Shown: positions 26,671 through 35,551, counted from the stretch's first letter. The stretch: 64,000 nt of DNA from UBA3478 sp049596955 (GCA_049596955.1 JBMYMD010000008.1:1-64000), one strand, 5' to 3'. A program made the numbers and translations. Notes: generated by a model from the letters alone, not told the origin.

Positions 26671-28356
26671 ATGGAGAGCGCCCCTAAATCTTTAAATTTT
26701 ATTGAGCAAATAATAGAAGAGGATTTGTCTAAAGACTACAAGCAAGAACAGCTACGCTTTAGGTTTCCTCCTGAACCTAACGGATATCTGCATGTCGGCC
26801 ACGCAAGTTCGATTTGTTTAAATTTCGGACTGGGTTTAAAATATCAGGCTCCTGTTAATTTAAGGTTTGATGACACTAATCCTGCCAAAGAAGAACAAGA
26901 ATACGTTGACGCCATTAAAAAGGATGTCTCTTGGCTTGGCTTTGAGTGGGAAAAAGAGTGTTATGCTTCAGATTATTTCGGTCAGCTTCATGATTGGGCT
27001 AAAAAACTGATTGCCAAAGGTTTAGCCTATGTAGATTCTCAGTCTTCAGAAGATATAGCCGCCCAAAAAGGAACGCCAACCAAAGCAGGAACGAATAGTC
27101 CATTTCGCAATCGAAGTGCAGAAGAAAATATGAGTTTGTTTGAGGGGATGAAAAACGGAGACTATGAAGAGGGCACACATGTTTTAAGGGCAAAAATTGA
27201 TATGTCTTCCTCTAATATGCTCATGAGAGATCCTATCATTTATAGAATTCTTCATAAATCTCATCACCGAACGGCTAGTGACTGGTGTATCTATCCGATG
27301 TATGATTGGACTCACGGACAAAGTGATTATATCGAACAGGTTTCACATTCACTTTGTACTATGGAGTTTAATATGCACAGGGAGTTATACGATTGGTTTT
27401 TAGATCAACTCGTCGATGTTAAATTGCTAAGGCCAAAGCAACGTGAGTTTGCCAGACGAAATTTTTCGCACACAGTAGTCTCAAAGCGAAAGCTTTTACG
27501 ACTTGTAGAAAACGGTCATGTGACCGGGTGGGATGACCCAAGAATGCCCACTATATCTGGGATGCGTAAAAGAGGATATACCCCCAAAGCAATACGAAAT
27601 TTCGCAGAGGCTATCGGAATTGCAAAAAGAGAAAATGTAGTAGACCTCAATGTGTTAGATTATTTCGTTCGAGAAGATCTCAATAAAATTGCGCCTAGAG
27701 TAATGGCGGTTCTTGACCCTTTAAAGGTGGTAATTACTAACTATCCAGAGGATCAAGAGGAGTTCCTCAAAGCCGAAAACAATCCTGAAGATGAAAGTAT
27801 GGGCCACAGAGAGCTACCCTTTTCAAGAGAAATTTACATTGAAAAGGCAGATTTTAGAGAAGAGGCCAATCGAAAGTTTTTTAGGTTAAAACTAGGAGGC
27901 GAAGTACGATTAAAAAACGCTTATATCATTAAGGCCGAGAATTGTATTAAAAACGATGCTGGTGAAGTCATTGAGGTGCATTGTACGTATGACACCAGGT
28001 CTAAATCTGGAAGCGGAACGGAGGAGAGTAAACGAAAAGTCAAAGGAACCTTGCATTGGGTGAGTGTTAAGCACGCCAAGAAAGCTGACATCAAGCTATA
28101 CGACAGACTATTTACGGTTGCTCAGCCAGAAGAAAATAAAGAAGTTGATTTTATTTCTCATTTAAACCCAAACTCCCTGGTGGAAACAACCGCTTTTATT
28201 GAGCCTTCCTTAAACGAAGCAAAAAAAGGGCAACATTATCAATTTCAACGCATGGGATATTTCTATTGCGATGGAAGAAACAGCAAAAATCAGACGGTAT
28301 TTAACAGAACAGTGGGGCTAAGAGATACCTGGGCTAAGATTGAGACTTCTTCTTAG
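26671..28356 (+). CDS. glnS: Glutamine--tRNA ligase
   Basis: A class I synthetase that charges tRNA-Gln. 561 residues with the HIGH region FPPEPNGYLHVGHAS (near residue 36), YPMYDWTHGQSDYIE in the active site, and the KMSKS-equivalent VVSKRKL (near 269), followed by the C-terminal beta-barrel domains. GlnRS is distinguished from GluRS by PEPNGYLHVGHA and by overall length; a separate gltX lies downstream. The start at ATG 26671 is set by the -7 box at 26645. The 3' end overlaps the convergent SPFH gene by 23 bp. Confidence 0.96.
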   Translation: MESAPKSLNFIEQIIEEDLSKDYKQEQLRFRFPPEPNGYLHVGHASSICLNFGLGLKYQAPVNLRFDDTNPAKEEQEYVDAIKKDVSWLGFEWEKECYASDYFGQLHDWAKKLIAKGLAYVDSQSSEDIAAQKGTPTKAGTNSPFRNRSAEENMSLFEGMKNGDYEEGTHVLRAKIDMSSSNMLMRDPIIYRILHKSHHRTASDWCIYPMYDWTHGQSDYIEQVSHSLCTMEFNMHRELYDWFLDQLVDVKLLRPKQREFARRNFSHTVVSKRKLLRLVENGHVTGWDDPRMPTISGMRKRGYTPKAIRNFAEAIGIAKRENVVDLNVLDYFVREDLNKIAPRVMAVLDPLKVVITNYPEDQEEFLKAENNPEDESMGHRELPFSREIYIEKADFREEANRKFFRLKLGGEVRLKNAYIIKAENCIKNDAGEVIEVHCTYDTRSKSGSGTEESKRKVKGTLHWVSVKHAKKADIKLYDRLFTVAQPEENKEVDFISHLNPNSLVETTAFIEPSLNEAKKGQHYQFQRMGYFYCDGRNSKNQTVFNRTVGLRDTWAKIETSS

Positions 28357-29263
28357 TGGTGTCATTGTTTTTCATTGCTTCACCGATTTGATTGCTTGCC
28401 GTAAATGAGGCCACCATATTGGTGAGCATGTCATTGGCTGAAGAAGGTGAGTTGGGCAATAAAATTAGATTTGACGCGGTGTGTTCTCCTACAGATTGTA
28501 AGGTGTCGTAATGTTGAGTGACTACGATAAGCGCAGACGCTTCCTGAGAATTTATCCCCACTTTGTTTAACACCTCGACAGATTCTTCAAGCCCTCTCGC
28601 AATTTCTCTTCGCTGATCGGCAATACCCTGACCTTGAAGCCTTTTACTTTCGGCCTCTGCCCTCGCCTTCTCAACAATTAGAATGCGCGCTGCGTCTCCT
28701 TCGAATTGTGCAGCTATTTTTTCGCGTTCAGAAGCATTGATACGATTCATGGCGTGTTTTACCTGTTCGTCAGGATCGATATCTGTAACTAGCGTTTTAA
28801 TTATGTCGTAGCCGTATTCAATCATAGACTCTTGTAGTTCTGACTTAACAGCTATCGCAATGTCATCTTTTTTTACGAAGACATCATCTAGTTTCATTTT
28901 TGGCACTTCCGCTCGTACCACGTCAAAAACATAAGACGTAATTTGATCTGAAGGATGTTCTAATTTGTAAAAAGCCTCGTAGACTTTGTTTTTCAGCACA
29001 ACATATTGAACAGAAATCTTGAGTTTTACAAAAACATCGTCTTTCGTTTTGGTTTCAACAATTACATCAAGTTGCTGTATTTTAAGGGAAATTATCCCTG
29101 CCTTTCTTTGAATGAAAGGAATTTTAAATTGTATACCTGCGTTTCTGACAGAGGTAAAACGACCAAAAGTTTCAATAATAACGGCAGTTTGTTGTTTTAC
29201 AATAAAGACAAATGTAAAGAGCAACAATAAGCCTAGTACGATGTATAAGATTTGAAAGACCAT
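28334..29263 (-). CDS. SPFH/stomatin-family membrane protein
   Basis: 309 residues: an N-terminal membrane anchor (about 3-24), an SPFH/Band 7 domain (about 25-200, QQTAVIIETFGRFTSVRNAGIQFKIP in two parts), then a helical region rich in Ala/Glu/Arg (EKARAEAESKRLQGQGIADQ) likely to form a coiled coil, and a polar tail. SPFH proteins form oligomeric membrane scaffolds, often linked with proteases, though no NfeD or FtsH-type partner is adjacent. It ends 12 bp from gltX in gene order and is probably co-transcribed after it. Confidence 0.9.
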   Translation of the reverse strand: MVFQILYIVLGLLLLFTFVFIVKQQTAVIIETFGRFTSVRNAGIQFKIPFIQRKAGIISLKIQQLDVIVETKTKDDVFVKLKISVQYVVLKNKVYEAFYKLEHPSDQITSYVFDVVRAEVPKMKLDDVFVKKDDIAIAVKSELQESMIEYGYDIIKTLVTDIDPDEQVKHAMNRINASEREKIAAQFEGDAARILIVEKARAEAESKRLQGQGIADQRREIARGLEESVEVLNKVGINSQEASALIVVTQHYDTLQSVGEHTASNLILLPNSPSSANDMLTNMVASFTASNQIGEAMKNNDTTKKKSQS

Positions 29264-29274
29264 AATTATGTTAT

Positions 29275-30765
29275 TTATGAGGTGTGTTGTATTAAGTTAT
29301 CAATGCGTTGAAGAGTGGACTCCTTTCCTATGAAGACCATAATTTCGTATATAGAAGGTCCTCTTAACTCCCCAACTAAAGATAAGCGAATAGGCGCCAT
29401 TAGTCGACCTAGTCCTGTGTTTTTTTCTTCACAATAAGTGGTGAGACAGTCGGAAAGCGCCTCTGTGTTAAATACGGCGAGATTTTTGATTTTGGTCGCA
29501 AATTCAGACAACAACTCAGGAGTGTCTTCTTTTATCTGTTTTTTGAGCGCCTTTGGGTCATATGTTAGAGGAGGTTCGAAAAAATAAGTGTTGTTAGTGT
29601 AAATGTCTGAGATATAAGTTTCGCGTTCTTTTACGAGATCTACAAAGTGTTCGAGAGACTCTAGGCTAAAAGTACTTAGACTGTGCTGCTTGTTTTGCAG
29701 CGTTTTGGCCAAAAAAGAGTTTGATGACTGTTGTATATAATGATGATTAAACCACTTTAATTTATCGATGTCAAAACGGGCACCAGACTTGTTGACCCTA
29801 GCAATGTCAAATCGTTTTTTGAGTTCGTCTAAGGAATAGATTTCTTGTTCTACACCTTCATTCCAACCTAAAAGCGCTAAGAAGTTTAGTGTGGCATTTG
29901 GCAAATATCCTGACTCTTTAAATCCGGTAGACCCTCCCCAGCTTAGAGGAAAAACAGGGAAGCCTCCTTTTTCACCGTCTCTTTTGCTGAGTTTTCCTTT
30001 TCCTTGTGGTTTTAGCAATAAGGGTAAATGTGCAAATTGCGGCGCCTCCCATTCAAATGCTTCGTAAAGCAAATAGTGTAAGGCCAATGATGGCAGCCAT
30101 TCTTCTCCACGGATGACATGAGAAATTTCCATAAGGTGATCATCAACTACGTTTGCTAAATGGTATGTAGGAAAGCCGTCGCTTTTAAACAGGATTTTGT
30201 CATCAAGCAAATTAGAGTCTATAATTATACGGCCGCGAATCAGGTCGTCAAGCTGAAGCTGCCTGTCTGCCGGTGACTTGAAACGAATTACAAACGGGTG
30301 CTTTTCGTCAAGCAGTCTTGAGGTTTCTTCTGAGCTTAGTTGTAAAGAGTTGTGCAGCCCATCGCGGTTATTGTGGTTGTAGATGAATTTTTCTCCTTTC
30401 GCTTCTGCTTCTTTCCGAAGCGCATCAAGCTGTTCTGTAGAGTCAAATGCATAATACGCCTTGTCTTCTTGAACAAGCTGCATGGCGTGTTCTTCGTAAA
30501 TCGCTCTTCGTTCGCTTTGTCTGTATGGACCGTGATCTCCTTTGTGCGCTGGGCTCTCATCTGGAGGAATGCCTAGCCAGCTCAGTGCGTCTTGAATGTA
30601 TTGTTCAGCGCCTTCTACTAGTCTCGACTGATCAGTGTCTTCTACCCTAAGCACAAACGCTCCTTGGTGTTTTTTTGCAAACAGATAGTTGAATAATGCG
30701 GTTCTAAGCCCTCCAATATGCAGAGGCCCTGTGGGCGAAGGGGCAAAACGAACACGTACTTTCAT
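29275..30765 (-). CDS. gltX: Glutamate--tRNA ligase
   Basis: A class I synthetase for tRNA-Glu. 496 residues, with HIGH region RFAPSPTGPLHIGGLRTALF at residues 6-25, VLRVEDTDQSR, and KMSKS region GKLSKRDGEKGG (near 256). The C-terminal anticodon-binding part is complete. The cysteines of the optional zinc motif are not evident. It starts with ATG and diverges from ybeY across a 56 bp gap. Confidence 0.96.
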   Translation of the reverse strand: MKVRVRFAPSPTGPLHIGGLRTALFNYLFAKKHQGAFVLRVEDTDQSRLVEGAEQYIQDALSWLGIPPDESPAHKGDHGPYRQSERRAIYEEHAMQLVQEDKAYYAFDSTEQLDALRKEAEAKGEKFIYNHNNRDGLHNSLQLSSEETSRLLDEKHPFVIRFKSPADRQLQLDDLIRGRIIIDSNLLDDKILFKSDGFPTYHLANVVDDHLMEISHVIRGEEWLPSLALHYLLYEAFEWEAPQFAHLPLLLKPQGKGKLSKRDGEKGGFPVFPLSWGGSTGFKESGYLPNATLNFLALLGWNEGVEQEIYSLDELKKRFDIARVNKSGARFDIDKLKWFNHHYIQQSSNSFLAKTLQNKQHSLSTFSLESLEHFVDLVKERETYISDIYTNNTYFFEPPLTYDPKALKKQIKEDTPELLSEFATKIKNLAVFNTEALSDCLTTYCEEKNTGLGRLMAPIRLSLVGELRGPSIYEIMVFIGKESTLQRIDNLIQHTS

Positions 30766-30809
30766 AGTATAATTTGTTTTAAAAGCGAAACTAAGTATTA
30801 GGAATGATA

Positions 30810-30817
30810 TATTTTTG
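30810..30817 (+). promoter_or_regulatory. -7 box TATTTTTG for ybeY
   Basis: Perfect TAnnTTTG ending four bases before the ybeY ATG at 30822. It shows that the in-frame ATG at 30804 is upstream of the promoter box and not used, and suggests a leaderless mRNA. Confidence 0.6.
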
Positions 30818-30821
30818 TTTT

Positions 30822-31247
30822 ATGAATGAAATAATTCTTTCGGACTTCGATCAGAATTGGGGTGATGAGGTAGAGTTTCAAGAGTCCTTAGTAAAAACAA
30901 GATTGCATTTGGGTCTGAGTCAGGCCGTCAATTTTATTTTTTGTAACGATGCGTTTTTGTTAGAGGTCAACCAAAAGTTTTTGAATCATGACTATTACAC
31001 AGACATCATCACTTTTGATTATGCTGATGACGGTCTTGATGAGGCAGACCTATTTATTAGCCACGAGAGAATTAGCGAAAACGCTGTAAGTTATGGCGTT
31101 TCATTTATGACAGAGTTGTTTCGGGTGTGCGCGCATGGGATGTTGCACTTGTCGGGACAAAATGACAAAACTGAAGAAGAACAAGAAAATATGCGTATCA
31201 AAGAAGCTGAGCTCATCAGCCTGTTTCACGTGGAACACGAAAAATGA
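30822..31247 (+). CDS. ybeY: Endoribonuclease YbeY (rRNA maturation factor)
   Basis: A zinc-dependent RNase that acts in 16S rRNA 3' maturation and ribosome quality control. 141 residues with the family motif as RVCAHGMLHLSGQND (H...H...). The 3' end codes for LFHVEHEK, and these codons contain a perfect parS site (31222-31237). The stop overlaps the mnmG start (ATGA). ATG at 30822 is chosen because of the -7 box just upstream. Confidence 0.94.
   Translation: MNEIILSDFDQNWGDEVEFQESLVKTRLHLGLSQAVNFIFCNDAFLLEVNQKFLNHDYYTDIITFDYADDGLDEADLFISHERISENAVSYGVSFMTELFRVCAHGMLHLSGQNDKTEEEQENMRIKEAELISLFHVEHEK
31222..31237 (-). other. parS ParB-binding site (16/16)
   Basis: TGTTTCACGTGGAACA on the + strand; its reverse complement is TGTTCCACGTGAAACA, identical to the canonical bacterial parS (Spo0J/ParB site). 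It lies in the last codons of ybeY, just before mnmG, about 15 kb right of the candidate origin. Confidence 0.88.
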
Positions 31248-33112
31248 TAGATAAACATTACGATGTTATAGTAGTTGGTGGTGGCCATGCAGGAGCAGAG
31301 GCTGCAGCTGCGGCTGCAAACATGGGGGCTTCTGTTTTGTTGGTGACCATGAACCTTCAAAATATAGGTCAAATGTCTTGCAACCCGGCAATGGGCGGGA
31401 TTGCCAAAGGGCAGATCGTTCGTGAAATTGACGCCTTAGGCGGCTACAGCGGAATAGTGTCAGACAAAAGCGCGATTCAGTTTAAGATGCTCAATCGGTC
31501 AAAGGGTCCTGCAATGTGGAGCCCAAGAACCCAAAATGATAGAATGTTGTTCGCCGAGCATTGGCGCTTGATGTTAGAAGCAACAGAGAACTGTGACTTT
31601 TTTCAAGACATGGTTGTTGGTTTAGTAGAAGAAGCAGGTGAGATCAAAGGAGTGAAAACTTCTTTGGGCCTAACCATTTATGCCAGGTCGGTGGTTTTGA
31701 CCAATGGAACCTTCTTAAATGGGCTTATACACGTAGGTGACAAAAATTTTGGAGGTGGTCGTGCTGGCGAAAAAGCTTCCGTGGGTCTGACCGAGCAGTT
31801 ACGAGATTTTGGTTTCGACAGTGGTCGAATGAAAACTGGAACGCCTCCAAGAGTGGACGGTCGTTCTCTCGATTATTCAAAAATGATTCCTCAGCCTGGA
31901 GACGAGACTCCAGGAGTATTCTCATATATGTCAAGTTCACCTTTGGAGCGGCAGGTGCCTTGTCATCTTACCCATACCAACCAAGAGGTGCATGACTTGC
32001 TGCGTTCAGGGTTTGACAGGTCTCCAATGTTTAATGGCAGAATCAAAAGTATTGGGCCACGATATTGTCCGAGTATTGAAGACAAAATCAATCGTTTCGC
32101 CGAAAAAGACAGTCATCAGATTTTTGTGGAGCCAGAAGGGTGGAATACCGTTGAGGTTTATGTAAACGGGTTTTCAACCTCCTTGCCAGACGACGTGCAA
32201 TTCAAGGCCTTGCGCTCTGTGAAAGGTTTTGAAAACGTCCGCTTCTTTAGGCCGGGCTATGCCATTGAGTACGATTATTTTCCCCCTACTCAGTTAAAGC
32301 GCACCCTAGAGACTAAGTTGGTGAAAAATCTCTTTTTTGCGGGCCAGATAAACGGAACAACGGGTTATGAAGAGGCTGCTTCTCAGGGGTTAATGGCGGG
32401 AATAAACGCTGTGCTGAGTATTAGAAAACAAGATCCGTTTATTTTGTCTAGAGATGAGGCTTATATCGGAGTGCTTATAGATGATTTAGTGACAAAAGGC
32501 ACAGAAGAGCCTTATCGAATGTTTACTTCTAGAGCGGAGTACCGAACCCTGTTAAGGCAAGATAACGCAGATCTTAGGCTTACCGAAAAAGGCCATAAAC
32601 TGGGCGTTGTGACCGAAAGCCGGCTTAGGGCTTTGAAAGAAAAAGAGAGTCAAACGCAAGATCTGGTAGGGTTTTTTAAGAACACTTCTTATTCTTTTAA
32701 AGAGGCTAACCAAATGCTGATAGCGGCCGGAAGTGCGGAGGTAAAGCAAGACGACAAGCTTTTCAGGTTGTTGTCTCGTCCAAACATTCGTCTTGAAGAC
32801 ATGAGAAAGCTCGAGGTGGTAAAAACCAAAATTGAGGGGGGCGACTTCTCAGAGGAGGCGTTAACCCAGTTAGAGGTTCAGGTGAAGTATTCGGGATATA
32901 TCGCAAAAGAAAAGAACAATGCAGATAAAATTAGTCGTTTAGAGCACGTCAGGATTCCAGAGGGTTTCTCTTACGGCAGCTTAAAATCCTTGTCTTATGA
33001 GGCGAGAGAAAAGTTGCTCGCTATACAGCCAGACTCTGTTGCTCAGGCTTCGAGAATAAGCGGTGTAAGCCCTGCGGACATATCTGTTTTATTAGTGGCC
33101 TTGGGGAGATGA
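31244..33112 (+). CDS. mnmG: tRNA uridine-5-carboxymethylaminomethyl modification enzyme MnmG (GidA)
   Basis: An FAD enzyme that with MnmE modifies U34 of certain tRNAs. 622 residues; FAD site VVGGGHAGAEAAAAAANMG at the N-terminus, then MSCNPAMGGIAKGQIVRE, TNGTFLNGLIHVG, FAGQINGTTGYEEAASQG, and the C-terminal helical domain ending DISVLLVALGR. It overlaps ybeY (ATGA) and the methyltransferase gene (ATGA), so three genes are translationally coupled. mnmG is origin-linked in E. coli and B. subtilis, in line with the origin signals here. The + strand is G-rich. Confidence 0.97.
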   Translation: MIDKHYDVIVVGGGHAGAEAAAAAANMGASVLLVTMNLQNIGQMSCNPAMGGIAKGQIVREIDALGGYSGIVSDKSAIQFKMLNRSKGPAMWSPRTQNDRMLFAEHWRLMLEATENCDFFQDMVVGLVEEAGEIKGVKTSLGLTIYARSVVLTNGTFLNGLIHVGDKNFGGGRAGEKASVGLTEQLRDFGFDSGRMKTGTPPRVDGRSLDYSKMIPQPGDETPGVFSYMSSSPLERQVPCHLTHTNQEVHDLLRSGFDRSPMFNGRIKSIGPRYCPSIEDKINRFAEKDSHQIFVEPEGWNTVEVYVNGFSTSLPDDVQFKALRSVKGFENVRFFRPGYAIEYDYFPPTQLKRTLETKLVKNLFFAGQINGTTGYEEAASQGLMAGINAVLSIRKQDPFILSRDEAYIGVLIDDLVTKGTEEPYRMFTSRAEYRTLLRQDNADLRLTEKGHKLGVVTESRLRALKEKESQTQDLVGFFKNTSYSFKEANQMLIAAGSAEVKQDDKLFRLLSRPNIRLEDMRKLEVVKTKIEGGDFSEEALTQLEVQVKYSGYIAKEKNNADKISRLEHVRIPEGFSYGSLKSLSYEAREKLLAIQPDSVAQASRISGVSPADISVLLVALGR

Positions 33113-33951
33113 GTGTCGTTCCACGTGAAACAAACAAAAAAATTACCGACTGGTTCTTGTCAAAAGAAACCTTCGTGCTCGAATACCACAAAGACTTGGA
33201 TTCTTATCAAACTACAGGAGTGCCTGATGATCTTTCTTTTTATTATAAGAGCGAGAAGTATTTGTCGCACCAAAAAAACAAATCCTTGGTTTCTCAGGTG
33301 TATCAAGCGTTGAAGTCAAGGCGTAATCAATGGAAAAAGAAATTAGTGCTCAAGAGTCTTTCTAATAAACCAAAGGCTGTGCTTGATGTGGGCTGTGGAG
33401 ACGGGTCGTTTTTAGCGCAGTTTAAGTCGCTCGATGTTCTAGGTGTTGAGGTTTCTAAAGAAGTACAAGAAGAGCTTCGTGACAAAGGGCTCAATACGGT
33501 TGCCTCAGTAGATGAGGTGAGCGGCTCTTTTGATGTAATCTCTTGTTGGCACTCCCTAGAGCATATAAATGACCCTCTGAATGCCTTGAAAAAGATGAGA
33601 TCTTGTCTTTCGTCAGAAGGACTTCTTTTTGTGGCTATACCAAACTTCAAGTCTTTTGATGCGGAATACTATAAAGAGTATTGGGCGGGTTATGATGTTC
33701 CAAGGCACTTATGGCATCTCTCGTCTTATGGAATGACCTCTTTGGCCTCGCAAGCAGGATTTGAATTAAAGTTTAAAAAAAGAATGTTTTTAGACGCTTT
33801 CTTTGTGAGTCTGTTGTCAGAGCAGTACCGAGATAACCCCAAGCCCGTAGCATTATTAAGTGCGTTTTTGATAGGGCTGTATTCCAATCTAAAATCTCTT
33901 TTTACTGGAGAATCTTCTGCTGTTCTTTATGTATTTAGCCCAGTAGAGTGA
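33109..33951 (+). CDS. Class I SAM-dependent methyltransferase
   Basis: 280 residues with the SAM motif AVLDVGCGDGSFLAQF (about 88-103), acidic loop VLGVEVS, SCWHSLEHINDP (motif IV region) and FVAIPNFKSFDAEYYK, as in UbiG/Methyltransf_11/23-type enzymes. The substrate is unknown. The first codons (VVPRETN) overlap a parS-like site. It starts in ATGA overlap with mnmG and its 3' end overlaps the convergent DoxX-like gene by 25 bp. Confidence 0.88.
   Translation: MSVVPRETNKKITDWFLSKETFVLEYHKDLDSYQTTGVPDDLSFYYKSEKYLSHQKNKSLVSQVYQALKSRRNQWKKKLVLKSLSNKPKAVLDVGCGDGSFLAQFKSLDVLGVEVSKEVQEELRDKGLNTVASVDEVSGSFDVISCWHSLEHINDPLNALKKMRSCLSSEGLLFVAIPNFKSFDAEYYKEYWAGYDVPRHLWHLSSYGMTSLASQAGFELKFKKRMFLDAFFVSLLSEQYRDNPKPVALLSAFLIGLYSNLKSLFTGESSAVLYVFSPVE
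33117..33132 (+). other. parS-like ParB-binding site (15/16)
   Basis: CGTTCCACGTGAAACA differs from canonical parS only at the first base. It sits 1.9 kb from the perfect site, in the opposite orientation, at the mnmG/methyltransferase junction. Confidence 0.75.
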
Positions 33952-34343
33952 AGTATGAATAAGAAAATCATGGCAGCAGAAATATAGACCATAATTCCCT
34001 GGGCACCAGCGTAGTCCTTTGCCATTCGTTGGCCGGTAATCAGCGTAAATAGCGTGAATAAGCTCGCTAAACCAGCCCAGTAACTCAGAATTAAATTTTG
34101 ACTAGCCCAAAGGCTAAAAATGGCCGCTATTTGAATGAGGCCACTTGCTATTTCAAGAACAGTTATAAGCAGAAGGCTTTCTTTTACCATATGCTTTATG
34201 CCCCATGTCGATTTAAACTGCTGTTTGAAATAGGCTAACTCTCCTTTAAAGTCAATGAGCTTAGAGACTCCACTTTGAAGCCAAACAATGGCAAAAATTA
34301 ATAATCCTAGAGTGTAGAATAGTTCAAGTTGTAAAAGGCTCAT
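33927..34343 (-). CDS. DoxX-like small membrane protein
   Basis: 138 residues with four predicted membrane segments (about 7-27, 55-75, 85-105, 112-132). The N-terminal LLIFAIVWLQSGVSKLIDF and the MAKDYAG segment resemble DoxX/MauE-type proteins. The function is unknown. It lies three bp downstream of holB on the same strand, so it is probably co-transcribed with it. Confidence 0.7.
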   Translation of the reverse strand: MSLLQLELFYTLGLLIFAIVWLQSGVSKLIDFKGELAYFKQQFKSTWGIKHMVKESLLLITVLEIASGLIQIAAIFSLWASQNLILSYWAGLASLFTLFTLITGQRMAKDYAGAQGIMVYISAAMIFLFILHSTGLNT

Positions 34344-34346
34344 GAG

Positions 34347-35456
34347 TTATTTTTTTTGATGTAATAATCGAGTGGTTTGAAGTGCAATATGAGCGAAAAG
34401 CATTTTTGCATTTGCATTTCTTTTGATTTCATAAATGCCATTTTCAATCAGTTCTTGCAGTTCAAAAACATTGTGTTCATTGACAAAGGGGGCAAACTTC
34501 TTGAGATCAAAGCCCGAAGGCAAAACAGAAGCGTGCACCAAGGCCTCAGATTTATAGTTAAGCATGAGTGCTTTTCGAATAATGTCAAGGCTGTATTTTA
34601 AAAAAGCAGTTTGCTCTTCCTTGTTAAAAGTTGCAATTCTTTCTCCCCAATCAACTAATTTTTTGCCAGATTTAGGGTCTTTTTTAGCCATAAAAGCTGT
34701 ACGCATCCAATCAACAAACGCAGTTTCAAAGGGGTGTATTTTATCTAGACTATCTGAAAGTGCTCGAGCTATACTTAAGCTGCCTTCACTTTGCAGTGCA
34801 GACGAGAAGGCATTTTTTTGCTCAACTCCTTCATTGATAAGCTTATCTCGAATAATTTCTGGTGCAGGAGCACTCAAGTGAACCAGTTGACAACGTGAGC
34901 GAATGGTCTTTAGAATAGAGTCTAACTTGTTGGTGCAGAGTATGATAGCTGTGTTTTTTGGCGGTTCTTCTACGAGCTTTAAGAGTTTGTTGGCAGCCTG
35001 AACATTGATTAGATCAGCGCCCCATATAATCATCACTTTATACGCTCCTTCAAAGGACTTGAGTTTGAGCGAAGCGAATATTTCTTGCGCTTGATCAACA
35101 CCAATCTTTAAACTTTTGTTTTCTACTCCAATAGTTTCTGACCAGTCTTTTAAAGAGAAATACGAAGAGGTTTGAACCAAACTTCGCCAATGCGAAATGA
35201 AGTCTTTGCACAAGGGGTTCTTTTTGATTTCTTTGGTGGTGTTGACTGGAAAACTAAAGTGTACGTCAGGATGATCTAAACGCAGCACTCTTTCGTCTTT
35301 ACTGAGCAGTAAGTAGCTGTAATACAGCGCTAACGGCAAAGTTTCAGTGAGTGCTGAACCGTGGAAAATTTGAGCATGAGGCACTCTATTGTCAGCGATG
35401 TTTTTCTCAAACTTTTGAATTAAATTTTGCTGTCCTAGAATATCTGTTGCCTGCAT
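34347..35456 (-). CDS. holB: DNA polymerase III subunit delta'
   Basis: A subunit of the sliding-clamp loader. 369 residues, starting MQATDILGQQNLIQKFEKNIADNRVPHAQ, with the family-typical NVQAANKLLKLVEEPPKNT and ILKTIRSRCQLVHL (SRC motif, about 180-190). The region that should hold the P-loop reads HGSALTETLPLAL and lacks GxxGxGK(S/T); the zinc-module cysteines are also not visible. Delta' is the non-ATP-hydrolysing clamp-loader subunit, so this can be tolerated. A TATCTTTG box ends four bases before the ATG. Confidence 0.92.
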   Translation of the reverse strand: MQATDILGQQNLIQKFEKNIADNRVPHAQIFHGSALTETLPLALYYSYLLLSKDERVLRLDHPDVHFSFPVNTTKEIKKNPLCKDFISHWRSLVQTSSYFSLKDWSETIGVENKSLKIGVDQAQEIFASLKLKSFEGAYKVMIIWGADLINVQAANKLLKLVEEPPKNTAIILCTNKLDSILKTIRSRCQLVHLSAPAPEIIRDKLINEGVEQKNAFSSALQSEGSLSIARALSDSLDKIHPFETAFVDWMRTAFMAKKDPKSGKKLVDWGERIATFNKEEQTAFLKYSLDIIRKALMLNYKSEALVHASVLPSGFDLKKFAPFVNEHNVFELQELIENGIYEIKRNANAKMLFAHIALQTTRLLHQKK

Positions 35457-35460
35457 GGGT

Positions 35461-35468
35461 CAAAGATA
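35461..35468 (-). promoter_or_regulatory. -7 box TATCTTTG for holB
   Basis: Perfect TAnnTTTG on the minus strand, separated from the holB ATG by ACCC. It suggests a leaderless transcript. Confidence 0.6.
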
Positions 35469-35551
35469 ATATATACGATTTAGCCGTTAGGAGATAAGAG
35501 CGCTAATCTCTGAATAACCCAATTTATATTTTAAGAGGTGAATGTTTTGTG

